From NCBI GenBank assembly GCA_002315815.1, contig DCIN01000052.1, forward strand, positions 1-32,918: a stretch of 32,918 nucleotides of DNA, given 5' to 3'. Positions 12,441 to 20,787 of this stretch are shown here, piece after piece (position 1 is the first letter of the stretch; the number at the start of each line of letters is the position of its first letter). This stretch comes from Bacteroidales bacterium UBA1725 (GTDB taxonomy: Bacteria > Bacteroidota > Bacteroidia > Bacteroidales > UBA932). The notes beneath the pieces were generated by a model, which was not told where the DNA came from, searched no databases, and saw only the letters and a list, made by a program, of their open reading frames with translations. A program made the position numbers and the translations under genes.

Positions 12441-14942
12441 TTATTCTGTTTCGTCAGAGGATGCCCTTCCCTCCTCTTTGGCCACCGGACAGACGGCAGC
12501 AATAGAATCTCCTTCCCTGAGATTGATCAGACGAACCCCCTGGGTGGCACGGCCCGCAAGACGGATGTCACTGACCGCAAGTCTGATGGTAAGACCGGAT
12601 CTGGTGATTATCATAAGGTCATTGTCTTCGCTCACTGCCTTGATTGCAACAAGCGGGCCAGTCTTTTCCGTGATATTGATGGTCCTGACTCCCTTGGCTC
12701 CACGGGCGGTGATTCGGTATTCGTCCATATCGGAGCGTTTGCCGCAGCCGTGTTCACTGACCACCAGAACGGAACAGGATGAAGCGTCCTCAGCCGAAGG
12801 ATCAAAAGACAGAGCTCCGATCACGCAGTCATCCACGTCCAGGTTTATTCCGCGGACACCCGATGAATTGCGGCCCATATCCCTGAGCTCATTTTCATTG
12901 AAGCGGCAGCAGCGACCGTTGCGGGCTGCAATCATCACATCGTGACGGCCGTCAGTGAGTATAGCATCAAGGAGTTCGTCCCCCTCTCTGATATTGATGG
13001 CTATGATGCCCTTGTTGCGGCTTCGTTTGTTGGAATACTCAGAGAGTGAAGTCTTCTTTACAACACCACACTTGGTTACCAGAGTGACGAAGTGTCCGGA
13101 AGTATACTCGGGGTCCTCTATGGAACGGGCATTGAGATATGTCCTGATGCAGTCAGTCTGATCAATGGAAAGCAAGTTCTGGACGGCGCGTCCCTTGGAA
13201 CTGCGGGTCCCTTCGGGGAGTTCATAGACCTTGAGCCTGTAGCACATTCCCTTGTCGGTAAAGAACAGCATAGTGGAATGCATATTGGCCACATAGATGT
13301 GTTCTATGAAATCCTCGTCCCTGGTGGCGCTGGCCTTCTTGCCTACACCTCCCCGGCTCTGGGTGCGGAACTCCGCCAGAGGAGTGCGTTTGATATATCC
13401 CAGATGGGAGATGGTGATGACCACATCCTCGTCGGCATAGAAATCTTCGGGATTGAACTCCTCTTCACTCATCGAAATCTCGGTGCGGCGCGGGTCTCCG
13501 TACTTTGCCTTGACATCCTGAGACTCCTGCTTTACTATGTTCAGTTGCTCGGTCTCGCTGGAGAGTATCTCCTCGCAACGGGCTATGAACTTCTCCAACT
13601 CGCTGTACTCAGCCTGAAGCTTATCCTTCTCCATACCGGTAAGCTGACGCAGACGCATCTCCACGATGGCGGAAGCCTGAATCTCCGAAAAGGCGAATGT
13701 GGAAACAAGCTCGGCCCTGGCTTCATCGACACTGCGTGAACGCTTGATGATGGCGATTATTTCGTCAATTACATCAATGGCCTTGAGCAGACCTTCGAGA
13801 ATATGGGCGCGCTTGCGGGCCTTGTCAAGCTCGAATCTGGTGCGGCGTACTATAACTTCGTGGCGGAAATCCACGAACTGGGCAATCATCTCCTTGAGGG
13901 AGAGGATTCTGGGGCGTCCGTTGACCAACGCCACATTGTTGACGGCAAAGCTTGACTGAAGGGCCGTATACTTAAAGAGGGTGTTCAGCACCACATTGGC
14001 GTTGGAATCCTTCTTGACAACAATTTCTATGCGTATGCCCTCACGGCTGGTGAGTTCCCTGATGTCGGAGATGCCCTCTATTTTCTTGTCACGGACCATC
14101 TCTCCTATCCTGGCAATCATATCGGCCTTGTTGACCATATAGGGAACCTCAGTCACAACTATGGTCTCACGGCCGTTGTCGGATTCCTCTATCTCAGTTC
14201 TGGAACGGATGACAATCCTGCCACGCCCGGTATTGTATGCGTCGATGATGCCCTGACGGCCGATGATGATACCTCCGGTCGGGAAATCGGGACCTTTGAT
14301 GTATTCCATCAAGCCCTCGGTGGTAATGTCCGGATTGTCGATGTATGCACAGATGGCATCGCAGCATTCTCCCAGATTATGGGGAGGCATATTGGTCGCC
14401 ATTCCGACAGCTATTCCGGACGAACCGTTCAGAAGAAGCAGAGGGAGTCTGGTGGGAAGGACAGTGGGTTCTTCGATGGAATCGTCGAAGTTAAGCTGCA
14501 TATCAACGGTATTCTTGTCCAGATCGCCCAGCACATCCTCGGCCATCCTTGCAAGTTTGGCCTCGGTGTAACGCATTGCCGCCACAGGGTCACCGTCCAT
14601 TGAACCGAAGTTGCCCTGGCCCCATACCAGAGGATACCTCTGATTCCAGTTCTGAGCCAGTCTGGCCATAGCATCATAGACACTGGAATCACCGTGGGGG
14701 TGGAATTTTCCAAGAACCTCGCCGACAATACGGGCGGATTTCTTGGTCTGACCGCCGAAACCCAGGCCGAGACCGTCCATCCCGAAAAGCACTCTGCGCT
14801 GGACAGGCTTGAGCCCGTCTCTCACATCGGGTAGCGCACGGGACACAATCACTGACATCGAATAATCTATATATGCAGTGCGCATCTCGTGGTCAATCTC
14901 GACCGGTTCGATAATGCCTGTAGCCTTTTCCTCTATATCCAT
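12441..14942 (-). CDS. gyrA: DNA gyrase subunit A
   Basis: This is the DNA breakage-reunion subunit of gyrase, which with GyrB introduces negative supercoils. The 833-residue protein has the winged-helix core with catalytic Tyr125 in RYTEAKLARMA. The quinolone-resistance region reads HPHGDSSVYDAM, with Ser86 and Asp90 in the positions usually linked to quinolone susceptibility. A six-bladed C-terminal beta-propeller follows. A GyrA-box-like element, QSRGGVG, differs from the classical QRRGGKG but supports gyrA over parC. The ATG at 14942 gives the expected MDIEEKATGII start; an in-frame ATG nine codons upstream would overlap the -7 box and is unlikely. It is divergent from the Clp N-domain gene. 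Confidence 0.97.
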   Translation of the reverse strand: MDIEEKATGIIEPVEIDHEMRTAYIDYSMSVIVSRALPDVRDGLKPVQRRVLFGMDGLGLGFGGQTKKSARIVGEVLGKFHPHGDSSVYDAMARLAQNWNQRYPLVWGQGNFGSMDGDPVAAMRYTEAKLARMAEDVLGDLDKNTVDMQLNFDDSIEEPTVLPTRLPLLLLNGSSGIAVGMATNMPPHNLGECCDAICAYIDNPDITTEGLMEYIKGPDFPTGGIIIGRQGIIDAYNTGRGRIVIRSRTEIEESDNGRETIVVTEVPYMVNKADMIARIGEMVRDKKIEGISDIRELTSREGIRIEIVVKKDSNANVVLNTLFKYTALQSSFAVNNVALVNGRPRILSLKEMIAQFVDFRHEVIVRRTRFELDKARKRAHILEGLLKAIDVIDEIIAIIKRSRSVDEARAELVSTFAFSEIQASAIVEMRLRQLTGMEKDKLQAEYSELEKFIARCEEILSSETEQLNIVKQESQDVKAKYGDPRRTEISMSEEEFNPEDFYADEDVVITISHLGYIKRTPLAEFRTQSRGGVGKKASATRDEDFIEHIYVANMHSTMLFFTDKGMCYRLKVYELPEGTRSSKGRAVQNLLSIDQTDCIRTYLNARSIEDPEYTSGHFVTLVTKCGVVKKTSLSEYSNKRSRNKGIIAINIREGDELLDAILTDGRHDVMIAARNGRCCRFNENELRDMGRNSSGVRGINLDVDDCVIGALSFDPSAEDASSCSVLVVSEHGCGKRSDMDEYRITARGAKGVRTINITEKTGPLVAIKAVSEDNDLMIITRSGLTIRLAVSDIRLAGRATQGVRLINLREGDSIAAVCPVAKEEGRASSDETE

Positions 14943-14956
14943 AATTTGAAATATTC

Positions 14957-14964
14957 CAAATATA
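14957..14964 (-). promoter_or_regulatory. -7 box of gyrA-TPR
   Basis: Minus-strand TATATTTG (plus CAAATATA) fits TAnnTTTG, 14 bases before the gyrA ATG. No good -33 element is seen. Confidence 0.6.
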
Positions 14965-15005
14965 CACAAACACGCAAATTTACGAAAAAAATCGGATTAA
15001 ATTTC

Positions 15006-15013
15006 TATTTTTG
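15006..15013 (+). promoter_or_regulatory. -7 box of the Clp N-domain gene
   Basis: TATTTTTG fits TAnnTTTG and lies 16 bases before the ATG at 15030, divergent from the gyrA promoter. Confidence 0.55.
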
Positions 15014-15029
15014 CCGTGTTCACGATACA

Positions 15030-15590
15030 ATGCAGTTGAAGTTTTCAGATGAGCTTTCCAGAATAATGGAATATGCCGGAGAGGAGTCGCTCCGGACGGG
15101 TTCGCTCGGCATAAGCCCGGACCATCTTATGCTCGGCCTGATACGGCACAGGAACAACGCTGCAGTGCAGACTCTCGAGTCGCTCGGCGTGGATTCAGAC
15201 GATTTCAAGAAGGAACTTGACAGAAGTCTTATATCATCTGAAAGCATACCCTGGTCAAAACACGGGGAAGTCAGACTGACGCGCAATTCCCGGAACATAC
15301 TGGACATAGCCGTATTGGAATCGCTCAAATCCGGAAGACGGGCCGTGGAAGCGATTCATATTCTCGCCGCCATAGCGTCAAGTGCCGGGACTCATTCAGG
15401 CAGATATCTGAAAGACAAGGGCGTTGACAAGAATATGATACTGTCCCGTTTCGGCAAGGAGGAAGCAGTGCGCCGCAACGCCGGTGCAGGCCACAGACCC
15501 GAAATGAAGGACATTGCCGGAGCTCTCGCAGAACAGATACGCAAGAGTATCAAACTCTGCGGTGAAGATTCCGGATCAATGCCTTCCTGA
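15030..15590 (+). CDS. Free-standing Clp N-domain protein
   Basis: The 186-residue protein consists of two Clp repeats of about 60-70 residues. The first is FSDELSRIMEYAGEESLRTG followed by ISPDHLMLGLI, and the second is RLTRNSRNILDIAVLESLKS followed by AVEAIHILAAI. Together they form the pseudo-twofold N-domain normally found at the front of ClpA, ClpB or ClpC. No AAA+ module follows: there is no Walker A, and the gene stops after a short polar tail. In ClpA/ClpC this domain binds adaptors or substrates, so the free protein may act as an adaptor, decoy or modulator (inference). The frame is open back to 14889, but the promoter box places the start at 15030. The last 15 bases overlap the convergent DUF4293 gene. 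Confidence 0.88.
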   Translation: MQLKFSDELSRIMEYAGEESLRTGSLGISPDHLMLGLIRHRNNAAVQTLESLGVDSDDFKKELDRSLISSESIPWSKHGEVRLTRNSRNILDIAVLESLKSGRRAVEAIHILAAIASSAGTHSGRYLKDKGVDKNMILSRFGKEEAVRRNAGAGHRPEMKDIAGALAEQIRKSIKLCGEDSGSMPS

Positions 15591-16022
15591 GTTCCCCGTC
15601 ACTCTGCCGGAAGCTTTGCGATGCGAATTTCTGCGGGAGGAACGCAGCCTTCCGACACTCTGTACCATCATCTCGTCCGCCCATATTCCACGGGCGGCCA
15701 TAATGTCAAGAATCACCAACACAACGGGGAACACCGCACTTATATGGAATGCTGGAGAATTCCCGGTCACAAAGAAATCCACTCCGAGCCAAATCTGGAA
15801 CACTGCGCTCAAGATGGCGGCAAGATTGGCCGTGCGGAACTGGAACACCCTGAACTTCCAGGTCGTGAGAGCCAGAAATTCAAGCAGGGTGATGAGGATT
15901 GTCAGAATGAGATATGGAACATAGGCGGTGTAACGTATTTCACCGGCCTTGTCACAGAAGAAAAGCAGGCCGGAAAGCACGGTGGCTATGGCCAGATAGA
16001 GGGTTTGGGATCTCTGCCACAT
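15576..16022 (-). CDS. DUF4293 family membrane protein
   Basis: The 148-residue protein starts MWQRSQTLYLAIATVLSGLL, the characteristic opening of the DUF4293 family, which is confined to Bacteroidota. Four hydrophobic segments can be read (about residues 7-22, 34-53, 66-86 and 92-110). A basic C-terminal tail rich in Arg and Ser (GRLRSSRRNSHRKASGR) should face the cytoplasm. The biochemical role is unknown. It starts 16 bases after the stop of the LytTR regulator and is probably co-transcribed with it. That pairing suggests a small membrane signalling unit, but the link is contextual only. Confidence 0.85.
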   Translation of the reverse strand: MWQRSQTLYLAIATVLSGLLFFCDKAGEIRYTAYVPYLILTILITLLEFLALTTWKFRVFQFRTANLAAILSAVFQIWLGVDFFVTGNSPAFHISAVFPVVLVILDIMAARGIWADEMMVQSVGRLRSSRRNSHRKASGRVTGNSGRH

Positions 16023-16038
16023 TGTTTATCTCGAAATT

Positions 16039-16917
16039 TTATCTGGAATTGAAACGGGCAAGCACAGCCTGCTCGTAGGTTTTTGATACAGGAATGGGAT
16101 CGACTGAATCTATGCCGAAATCAAGCAGATAGCACTTGTCCTCACTCTTAAGTATCTTCACTTTGTTGATATTGACTATGTATTTCCGGTGACAGCGGAC
16201 AAGGTCGCTGTCAGAGAAACTGTCCTCCACAGTCTTGAGACGGCAGCGGAGCATATACTGCTTCAGACTCCCACTGGTGTCCGAGTACCACACCTGTATA
16301 TAGTTGTCATCCGCCATCATAAAGAGCAGGTTGTCCTGATTGACGGAAAACTTCATCTGTCCGTTGTTGTCAAAGAGAGTTATCCGTCTGTCAATCCCGG
16401 GGTCTGAAATACGGTCAGTCACCACGTTCTCCATATTGAGCATCCTTATGGTGTTGTCCTTGTCCTGGATGGCGAAATACAGTGCCGACACAGTATAGGG
16501 AACTCCGAGTGAGACTATTCCGTAAACCACAGCGTTGCCGAATATCTGAAAGAACTCTATCTTCTTGATATTGAGCATACCCATCTTGGCTCCCTGAATG
16601 GTGAAGAAAGAATACAACAGAGCAATCACCACAATTTCGGCCAGACACCAGAATATGTATCCGAGATAGTTCATCCCCTTCAGACGCATAGTATACATCC
16701 AGCCCTTGCTGCAGGCCACCACTATGAGGGACAGAGAGAAAAAGGCGACGGTGAAGCCGAAAACCCGGCTGGCCTCCAGTTTGAACCACGCATTGCTCGA
16801 AAAAGGCATACTCAGCAGGATGAAGATAACCGAGAACAACGCCGCGAAGAGGACGGTTGTGACAAGATGGTTCTTCTCCAGCAGGTATTTGGGTACTCTG
16901 TCGAGCAATGAAAACAT
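16039..16917 (-). CDS. Membrane-anchored LytTR transcriptional regulator
   Basis: The 292-residue protein has an N-terminal half with about four membrane segments (LVTTVLFAALFSVIFILLSM; VFGFTVAFFSLSLIVVACS; YIFWCLAEIVVIALLYSFF; AVVYGIVSLGVPYTVSALYF). The C-terminal half is a LytTR DNA-binding domain (about 195-290): LLFMMADDNYIQVWY, MLRCRLKTVED, LVRCHRKYIVNINKV and PIPVSKTYEQAV. The HRKYIVN stretch is a core LytTR signature. There is no receiver domain, so it is a one-component membrane regulator rather than a two-component response regulator. Its signal and targets are unknown. It has its own promoter box and is divergent from the ketoacyl synthase gene, a possible target. Confidence 0.92.
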   Translation of the reverse strand: MFSLLDRVPKYLLEKNHLVTTVLFAALFSVIFILLSMPFSSNAWFKLEASRVFGFTVAFFSLSLIVVACSKGWMYTMRLKGMNYLGYIFWCLAEIVVIALLYSFFTIQGAKMGMLNIKKIEFFQIFGNAVVYGIVSLGVPYTVSALYFAIQDKDNTIRMLNMENVVTDRISDPGIDRRITLFDNNGQMKFSVNQDNLLFMMADDNYIQVWYSDTSGSLKQYMLRCRLKTVEDSFSDSDLVRCHRKYIVNINKVKILKSEDKCYLLDFGIDSVDPIPVSKTYEQAVLARFNSR

Positions 16918-16933
16918 TAGCTTCCTTTTTCCG

Positions 16934-16941
16934 CAAATATA
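16934..16941 (-). promoter_or_regulatory. -7 box of LytTR-DUF4293
   Basis: Minus-strand TATATTTG (plus CAAATATA) lies 16 bases before the ATG at 16917. A -33 element is not evident. Confidence 0.55.
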
Positions 16942-16963
16942 AGAAACTTTAACGGATTGTTAT

Positions 16964-16971
16964 TAAATTTG
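16964..16971 (+). promoter_or_regulatory. -7 box of the ketoacyl synthase gene
   Basis: TAAATTTG fits TAnnTTTG, 28 bases before the ATG at 17000. It shares an 82-base divergent gap with the LytTR promoter. Confidence 0.5.
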
Positions 16972-16999
16972 CCCGACAGATAGAATAGAAACAGACGGT

Positions 17000-18247
17000 A
17001 TGGGCAGAAGAGTAGCAGTCACCGGAATGGGTGTCGTTTCCTGTATCGGGAACGATATCACCACATTCTGGAACAATCTCGTGGACGGCGTGTGTGGAAT
17101 AGAGCAGATAACGGAATTCCCCACCGATGAACTCGCCGTACGCATAGGTGGGAAAGTCAAGAATTTCGATCCGGCCAACTACGGTATGGACAGACAGTTC
17201 GTCCGCAAGCAGGATCCGTTCACCATATACGGAATGGCAGCATCCGTTCAGGCTATGCAGAATTCCGGTCTGGTTGCAGGACAGAACATTGACCCTTTCA
17301 GGCTCGGCACCTACATCTGTTCCGGAGTAGGCGGACTCGAATCCATATACAGAGAGATGGGCAAGATGCACGAAGACCCGAGCGGAAGATGGATATCCCC
17401 GAACTTCATCCCGGTGATGATAGGCGACACGGCCGGAGCCCAGGTGGCTATCCGCTTCGGAGCCAAAGGATCCTGTCTGGACATAGTGACGGCTTGTTCG
17501 AGCTCGACTCATTCCATAGGAGAAGCATACAGAGCCATAAAAGACGGATATGCCGATGCCGTGATATGCGGGGGCACCGACAACTGCACCATCCCCGTGG
17601 GGCTCGCCGGTTTCGCCAACTGCAGGGCACTCACCCACGAAGACAATCCCAAACGTGCATCAAGACCCTTCAGCGGTGACAGAAGCGGATTTGTGATGGC
17701 TGACGGTGCTGCAGTGCTGATTCTCGAGGAATACGAACACGCACTGGCCAGAGGTGTTCAGATACACGCGGAGGTACGAGGCTACGGGACAAGCTGCGAC
17801 GCTTTTCACGCCACTGCCCCCAGGCCGGACGGAAGTACTCAGGCAAGATGTATGACTGATGCCGCGAAGGAGGCCGGATTCGATGAAAGGACAGACTGCG
17901 TATATGTGAACGCCCACGGCACCGGGACTCACCTCAACGATGTCACTGAAACCATCAGTTACAAGGCGGCTTTCGGAGATTTCGCATACAAGCTGCACAT
18001 CAGTTCCACAAAATCGATGCACGGTCATATGTTCGGAGCCACAGGAGCCGCAGAGGCCATAGCCACTATAATGACTCTTAAATACGGAATCATTCCTCCC
18101 ACCATCAATCTGGACACTCCGGACCCTGAATGTGACTTGGACTACACGCCCAACAAGGCCGTCAAGGCTCCGGTGAGTCTCGGTCTCACTGATTCATTCG
18201 GTTTCGGAGGCCACAACGCCTGCCTGGCCTTCAGAAAACCACGCTGA
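17000..18247 (+). CDS. Beta-ketoacyl-ACP synthase, FabF-like
   Basis: The 415-residue thiolase-fold enzyme carries the complete Cys-His-His triad: Cys166 in TACSSSTHS, His306 in NAHGTGT, and His343 in STKSMHGHMFGATGA, with the conserved Lys338. It should perform decarboxylative condensation of an acyl group with malonyl-ACP. It differs from a typical housekeeping FabF in several motif positions (for example KQDPFTIYGMAA where RxDRFTQYAxAA is usual, and MHGHMFGATG for MTGHLLGAAG). No acyl carrier protein, ketoreductase or dehydratase lies nearby. It may be the housekeeping FabF of this lineage or a paralogue for a special fatty acid or polyene; sequence alone does not decide. It stands alone on the plus strand between two minus-strand operons. 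Confidence 0.92.
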   Translation: MGRRVAVTGMGVVSCIGNDITTFWNNLVDGVCGIEQITEFPTDELAVRIGGKVKNFDPANYGMDRQFVRKQDPFTIYGMAASVQAMQNSGLVAGQNIDPFRLGTYICSGVGGLESIYREMGKMHEDPSGRWISPNFIPVMIGDTAGAQVAIRFGAKGSCLDIVTACSSSTHSIGEAYRAIKDGYADAVICGGTDNCTIPVGLAGFANCRALTHEDNPKRASRPFSGDRSGFVMADGAAVLILEEYEHALARGVQIHAEVRGYGTSCDAFHATAPRPDGSTQARCMTDAAKEAGFDERTDCVYVNAHGTGTHLNDVTETISYKAAFGDFAYKLHISSTKSMHGHMFGATGAAEAIATIMTLKYGIIPPTINLDTPDPECDLDYTPNKAVKAPVSLGLTDSFGFGGHNACLAFRKPR

Positions 18248-18301
18248 CGGCCGAATCCGGCAGGCGAATACTCAGAGGCAAGGCAGGTCGACGCTTTGCT
18301 G

Positions 18302-19645
18302 TCAGCGGGAACGCAAGTCCACGTAGTCGCGGTCATCTGAGACGCACTTGTACGCCGGACGTATAATGCGGCGACCCTCAAAATTCAGCTCCTCATTTCT
18401 GTGAGCGCACCATCCCACTATTCTGGCCATTGCAAACAACGGCGTATAGATGTCCATAGGAATACCTATCATATCGTACACAAAGCCGGAGTAGAAATCG
18501 ACATTGGCGCAGAAAGTTTTGCGTCCTTTCGATCTGCCAACAAGTTCAATGGCGGTTCTTTCTATGAGTTTCATAAACTCGTATTCGTCGGTACGGCCCT
18601 TTTCTTCGGCCAGCTTCCCGGCCATCTCCTTGAGCAGCACCGCTCTGGGGTCGGACTTGGTGTATACGGCGTGCCCTATTCCGTATATCAGGCCCTGTCC
18701 GTCGAATGCCTTGCCGTCCAATATCGTCTGGAGGTATGAGGAGACTGCCACCTCGTCCTTCCAATTGCTGACGTGCTTCTTGATGTCCTGCATCATTGCA
18801 CAGACCTTGAGATTCGCGCCTCCGTGCTTGGGACCTTTGAGCGAACCTATGCCTGCGGCAATGGAGGAATAGGTGTCCGTTCCCGTGGAGGAGGTGACAC
18901 GCACGGTGAAAGTGGAGTTGTTACCACCTCCGTGCTCAGAATGCAATATCAGCAGCAGGTCCAGAGTGAGCGCATCCAGACGGGTGTAGTCATTGCCCTT
19001 GAGCATAAAGAGGAAGTTCTCAGCGAGCGAGAGTTCTTTCTGAGGATGACGGATATGCAGGGAACGCCCGTGTTCTCCGTGTCTGAGCATATTGTAGGCA
19101 TACGCAATGATTGTAGGGAACTTGGATACGAGCATAATGCTCTGACGCATCAGATTCTCGCGGGAGGTGTCGTCGGGATTGTCATCGAAGGTATAGAACT
19201 CCAGAACACTGCGGGAGAGAATGTTCATTATGTCGTGCCCTTCCATCTCGATTATGTGCAGGAGTGTATTCTTCTCCAAAGGCATATTCTCGAGAATGAG
19301 ATTTCTGAAGGTACAAAGTTCGTCGGAATCAGGGAGATTCCCGGACAGAAGCAGGTATGCGACTTCCTCGAAGCCGAAGCGGCCTTCAGCTTCTATCGCG
19401 TGCACCAGATCCGATATCTCGTACCCGCGGAAGAAGAGTTTCCCGTCAATAGGTTCCAATTTTCCACCCTCCCTTCTTTCGTAGCCGACAACATTTCCGA
19501 TGTTGGTGAGTCCGACAAGCACACCGGTGCCGTCCTCGTTCCTCAATCCGCGCTTTACATCCATCTTCTTGAAGAGATCAGCATCTATTTTGATACAGCT
19601 CTTCATCTGGTCGGCAAGCTTGTAAATGAGATAATCCTTGTTCAT
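18302..19645 (-). CDS. gltA: Citrate synthase
   Basis: This enzyme condenses oxaloacetate with acetyl-CoA to give citrate. The 447-residue protein has the family catalytic residues: His274 in GPKHGGAN, His325 in GIGHAVYT and Asp383 in NVDFYSG. The substrate-binding LHSEHGGGNNST segment lies at about 235-244. It is the last gene of prfA-acn-icd-gltA, and its ATG overlaps the icd TGA by four bases. The neighbours show it works in the oxidative TCA branch toward 2-oxoglutarate and glutamate. It ends 54 bases from the convergent ketoacyl synthase stop; no clear terminator is visible in that gap. Confidence 0.97.
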   Translation of the reverse strand: MNKDYLIYKLADQMKSCIKIDADLFKKMDVKRGLRNEDGTGVLVGLTNIGNVVGYERREGGKLEPIDGKLFFRGYEISDLVHAIEAEGRFGFEEVAYLLLSGNLPDSDELCTFRNLILENMPLEKNTLLHIIEMEGHDIMNILSRSVLEFYTFDDNPDDTSRENLMRQSIMLVSKFPTIIAYAYNMLRHGEHGRSLHIRHPQKELSLAENFLFMLKGNDYTRLDALTLDLLLILHSEHGGGNNSTFTVRVTSSTGTDTYSSIAAGIGSLKGPKHGGANLKVCAMMQDIKKHVSNWKDEVAVSSYLQTILDGKAFDGQGLIYGIGHAVYTKSDPRAVLLKEMAGKLAEEKGRTDEYEFMKLIERTAIELVGRSKGRKTFCANVDFYSGFVYDMIGIPMDIYTPLFAMARIVGWCAHRNEELNFEGRRIIRPAYKCVSDDRDYVDLRSR

Positions 19646-20787
19646 ATTCGTTCGAGTATAAGTCTGGTGAATTCAACGGTTCCGAAAGGCCTGCCGTCCG
19701 GCATCAGAGACGCCAGATCCGGAGTGGCGCAGGAGGATGCAAAACAGGATTCCAGTGCATTCTCCACGAGTCTTCCCGCCTCTTTCCATCCGATGTAGTC
19801 GAGCATCATCACTCCCGACAGGATATTGGAGCAGGGATTGGCCACGTTCTGGCCGGCTATGTCAGGTGCCGTGCCGTGGGTGGCCTCGAATACCGCGCAA
19901 CCGGTATCATAGTTGATGTTGGCTCCCGGAGCTATTCCCACGCCCCCCACCTGTGCGGCGAGCATATCCGAAATATAATCTCCATTGAGATTCATCGTTG
20001 CAATGACTTCATAAGCTTCGGGCTTGAGTATTGCATTCTGCAGGAAAGCATCAGTTATAAGGTCGTTGACCACCAGTTTCCCGGAAGAGATTTCTTCCTG
20101 AAACTCTCTCTGGACCAATTCATAACCCCATTTCTTGAATCCCCCTTCGGTGTATTTCATTATATTGCCCTTGTGCACCAGAGTCACGTGCTTTCTACCG
20201 TGATCCAGAGCATAACGGCAGGCGGCCCTCACAAGACGCTCGGATCCCTCCTTCGAGATGGGTTTGACACCGAAAGATGACGATTCCGGGAAGCGTACCG
20301 TTTTCACTGACATCTCGTCCCTGAGAAATTTCCAGAGTTTCGCAGCTTCCGCGCTGCCGGTCTCCCATTCGATCCCGGCATAAATGTCCTCGGTGTTCTC
20401 ACGGAAGACAACCATATCCACGTTCTCGGGATGCTTCACGGGCGAGACTACACCCTTGTACCATTTGACAGGTCTCTGGCACACATAAAGGTCAAGTCCC
20501 TGCCGCAGGGCGACATTGAGCGACCTGATGCCACCTCCGACGGGAGTCATAAGGGGACCCTTGATGCCAAGACCGTATTTTCTGAACGCCTCGACCGTCT
20601 CTTCGGGGAGACAGGTGCCGAGAAGATCGAATGCCTTGCCTCCGGCAAGAACTTCGAGCCATTCAATTTTCCGGGAACCGCCGTAGGCCCTGGCAACAGC
20701 CGCATCCAGAACAAGACGCATTGAGGAGACAATCTCCGGTCCTACACCGTCGCCATACACAAAAGGTACTGTTATTTTTTCCATCAT
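19642..20787 (-). CDS. icd: Isocitrate dehydrogenase, predicted NAD-dependent
   Basis: The enzyme oxidises isocitrate to 2-oxoglutarate and CO2. The 381-residue protein has the bacterial homodimeric fold: substrate loop GGGIRSLNVALRQ (Ser89, equivalent to E. coli Ser113), SPVKHPENVDMVVFRENTEDIYAGIEW, and catalytic VHKGNIMKYTEGGFK. In the cofactor pocket the usual ATHGTAPKYAGQDKVNPG reads ATHGTAPDIAGQNVANPC. The two residues that grip the 2'-phosphate of NADP in E. coli (Lys344, Tyr345) are Asp309 and Ile310, Val351 is Ala316, and Arg395 corresponds to Ser360. These are the residues known to favour NAD. The ATG at 20787 overlaps the acn stop as ATGA and is preferred over the open extension to 20823. 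Confidence 0.95.
   Translation of the reverse strand: MMEKITVPFVYGDGVGPEIVSSMRLVLDAAVARAYGGSRKIEWLEVLAGGKAFDLLGTCLPEETVEAFRKYGLGIKGPLMTPVGGGIRSLNVALRQGLDLYVCQRPVKWYKGVVSPVKHPENVDMVVFRENTEDIYAGIEWETGSAEAAKLWKFLRDEMSVKTVRFPESSSFGVKPISKEGSERLVRAACRYALDHGRKHVTLVHKGNIMKYTEGGFKKWGYELVQREFQEEISSGKLVVNDLITDAFLQNAILKPEAYEVIATMNLNGDYISDMLAAQVGGVGIAPGANINYDTGCAVFEATHGTAPDIAGQNVANPCSNILSGVMMLDYIGWKEAGRLVENALESCFASSCATPDLASLMPDGRPFGTVEFTRLILERI

Noticed and set aside
18248..18301. Possible terminator between the ketoacyl synthase and gltA
   Set aside because: GCCGAATCCGGC (18250-18261) forms only a four-base stem with no T tract, so I do not call it.
18773..19798. Long plus-strand reading frame of about 340 codons opposite gltA and icd
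   Set aside because: It is fully antisense to two well-supported genes, shows no recognisable domain, and arises from codon bias on the other strand.
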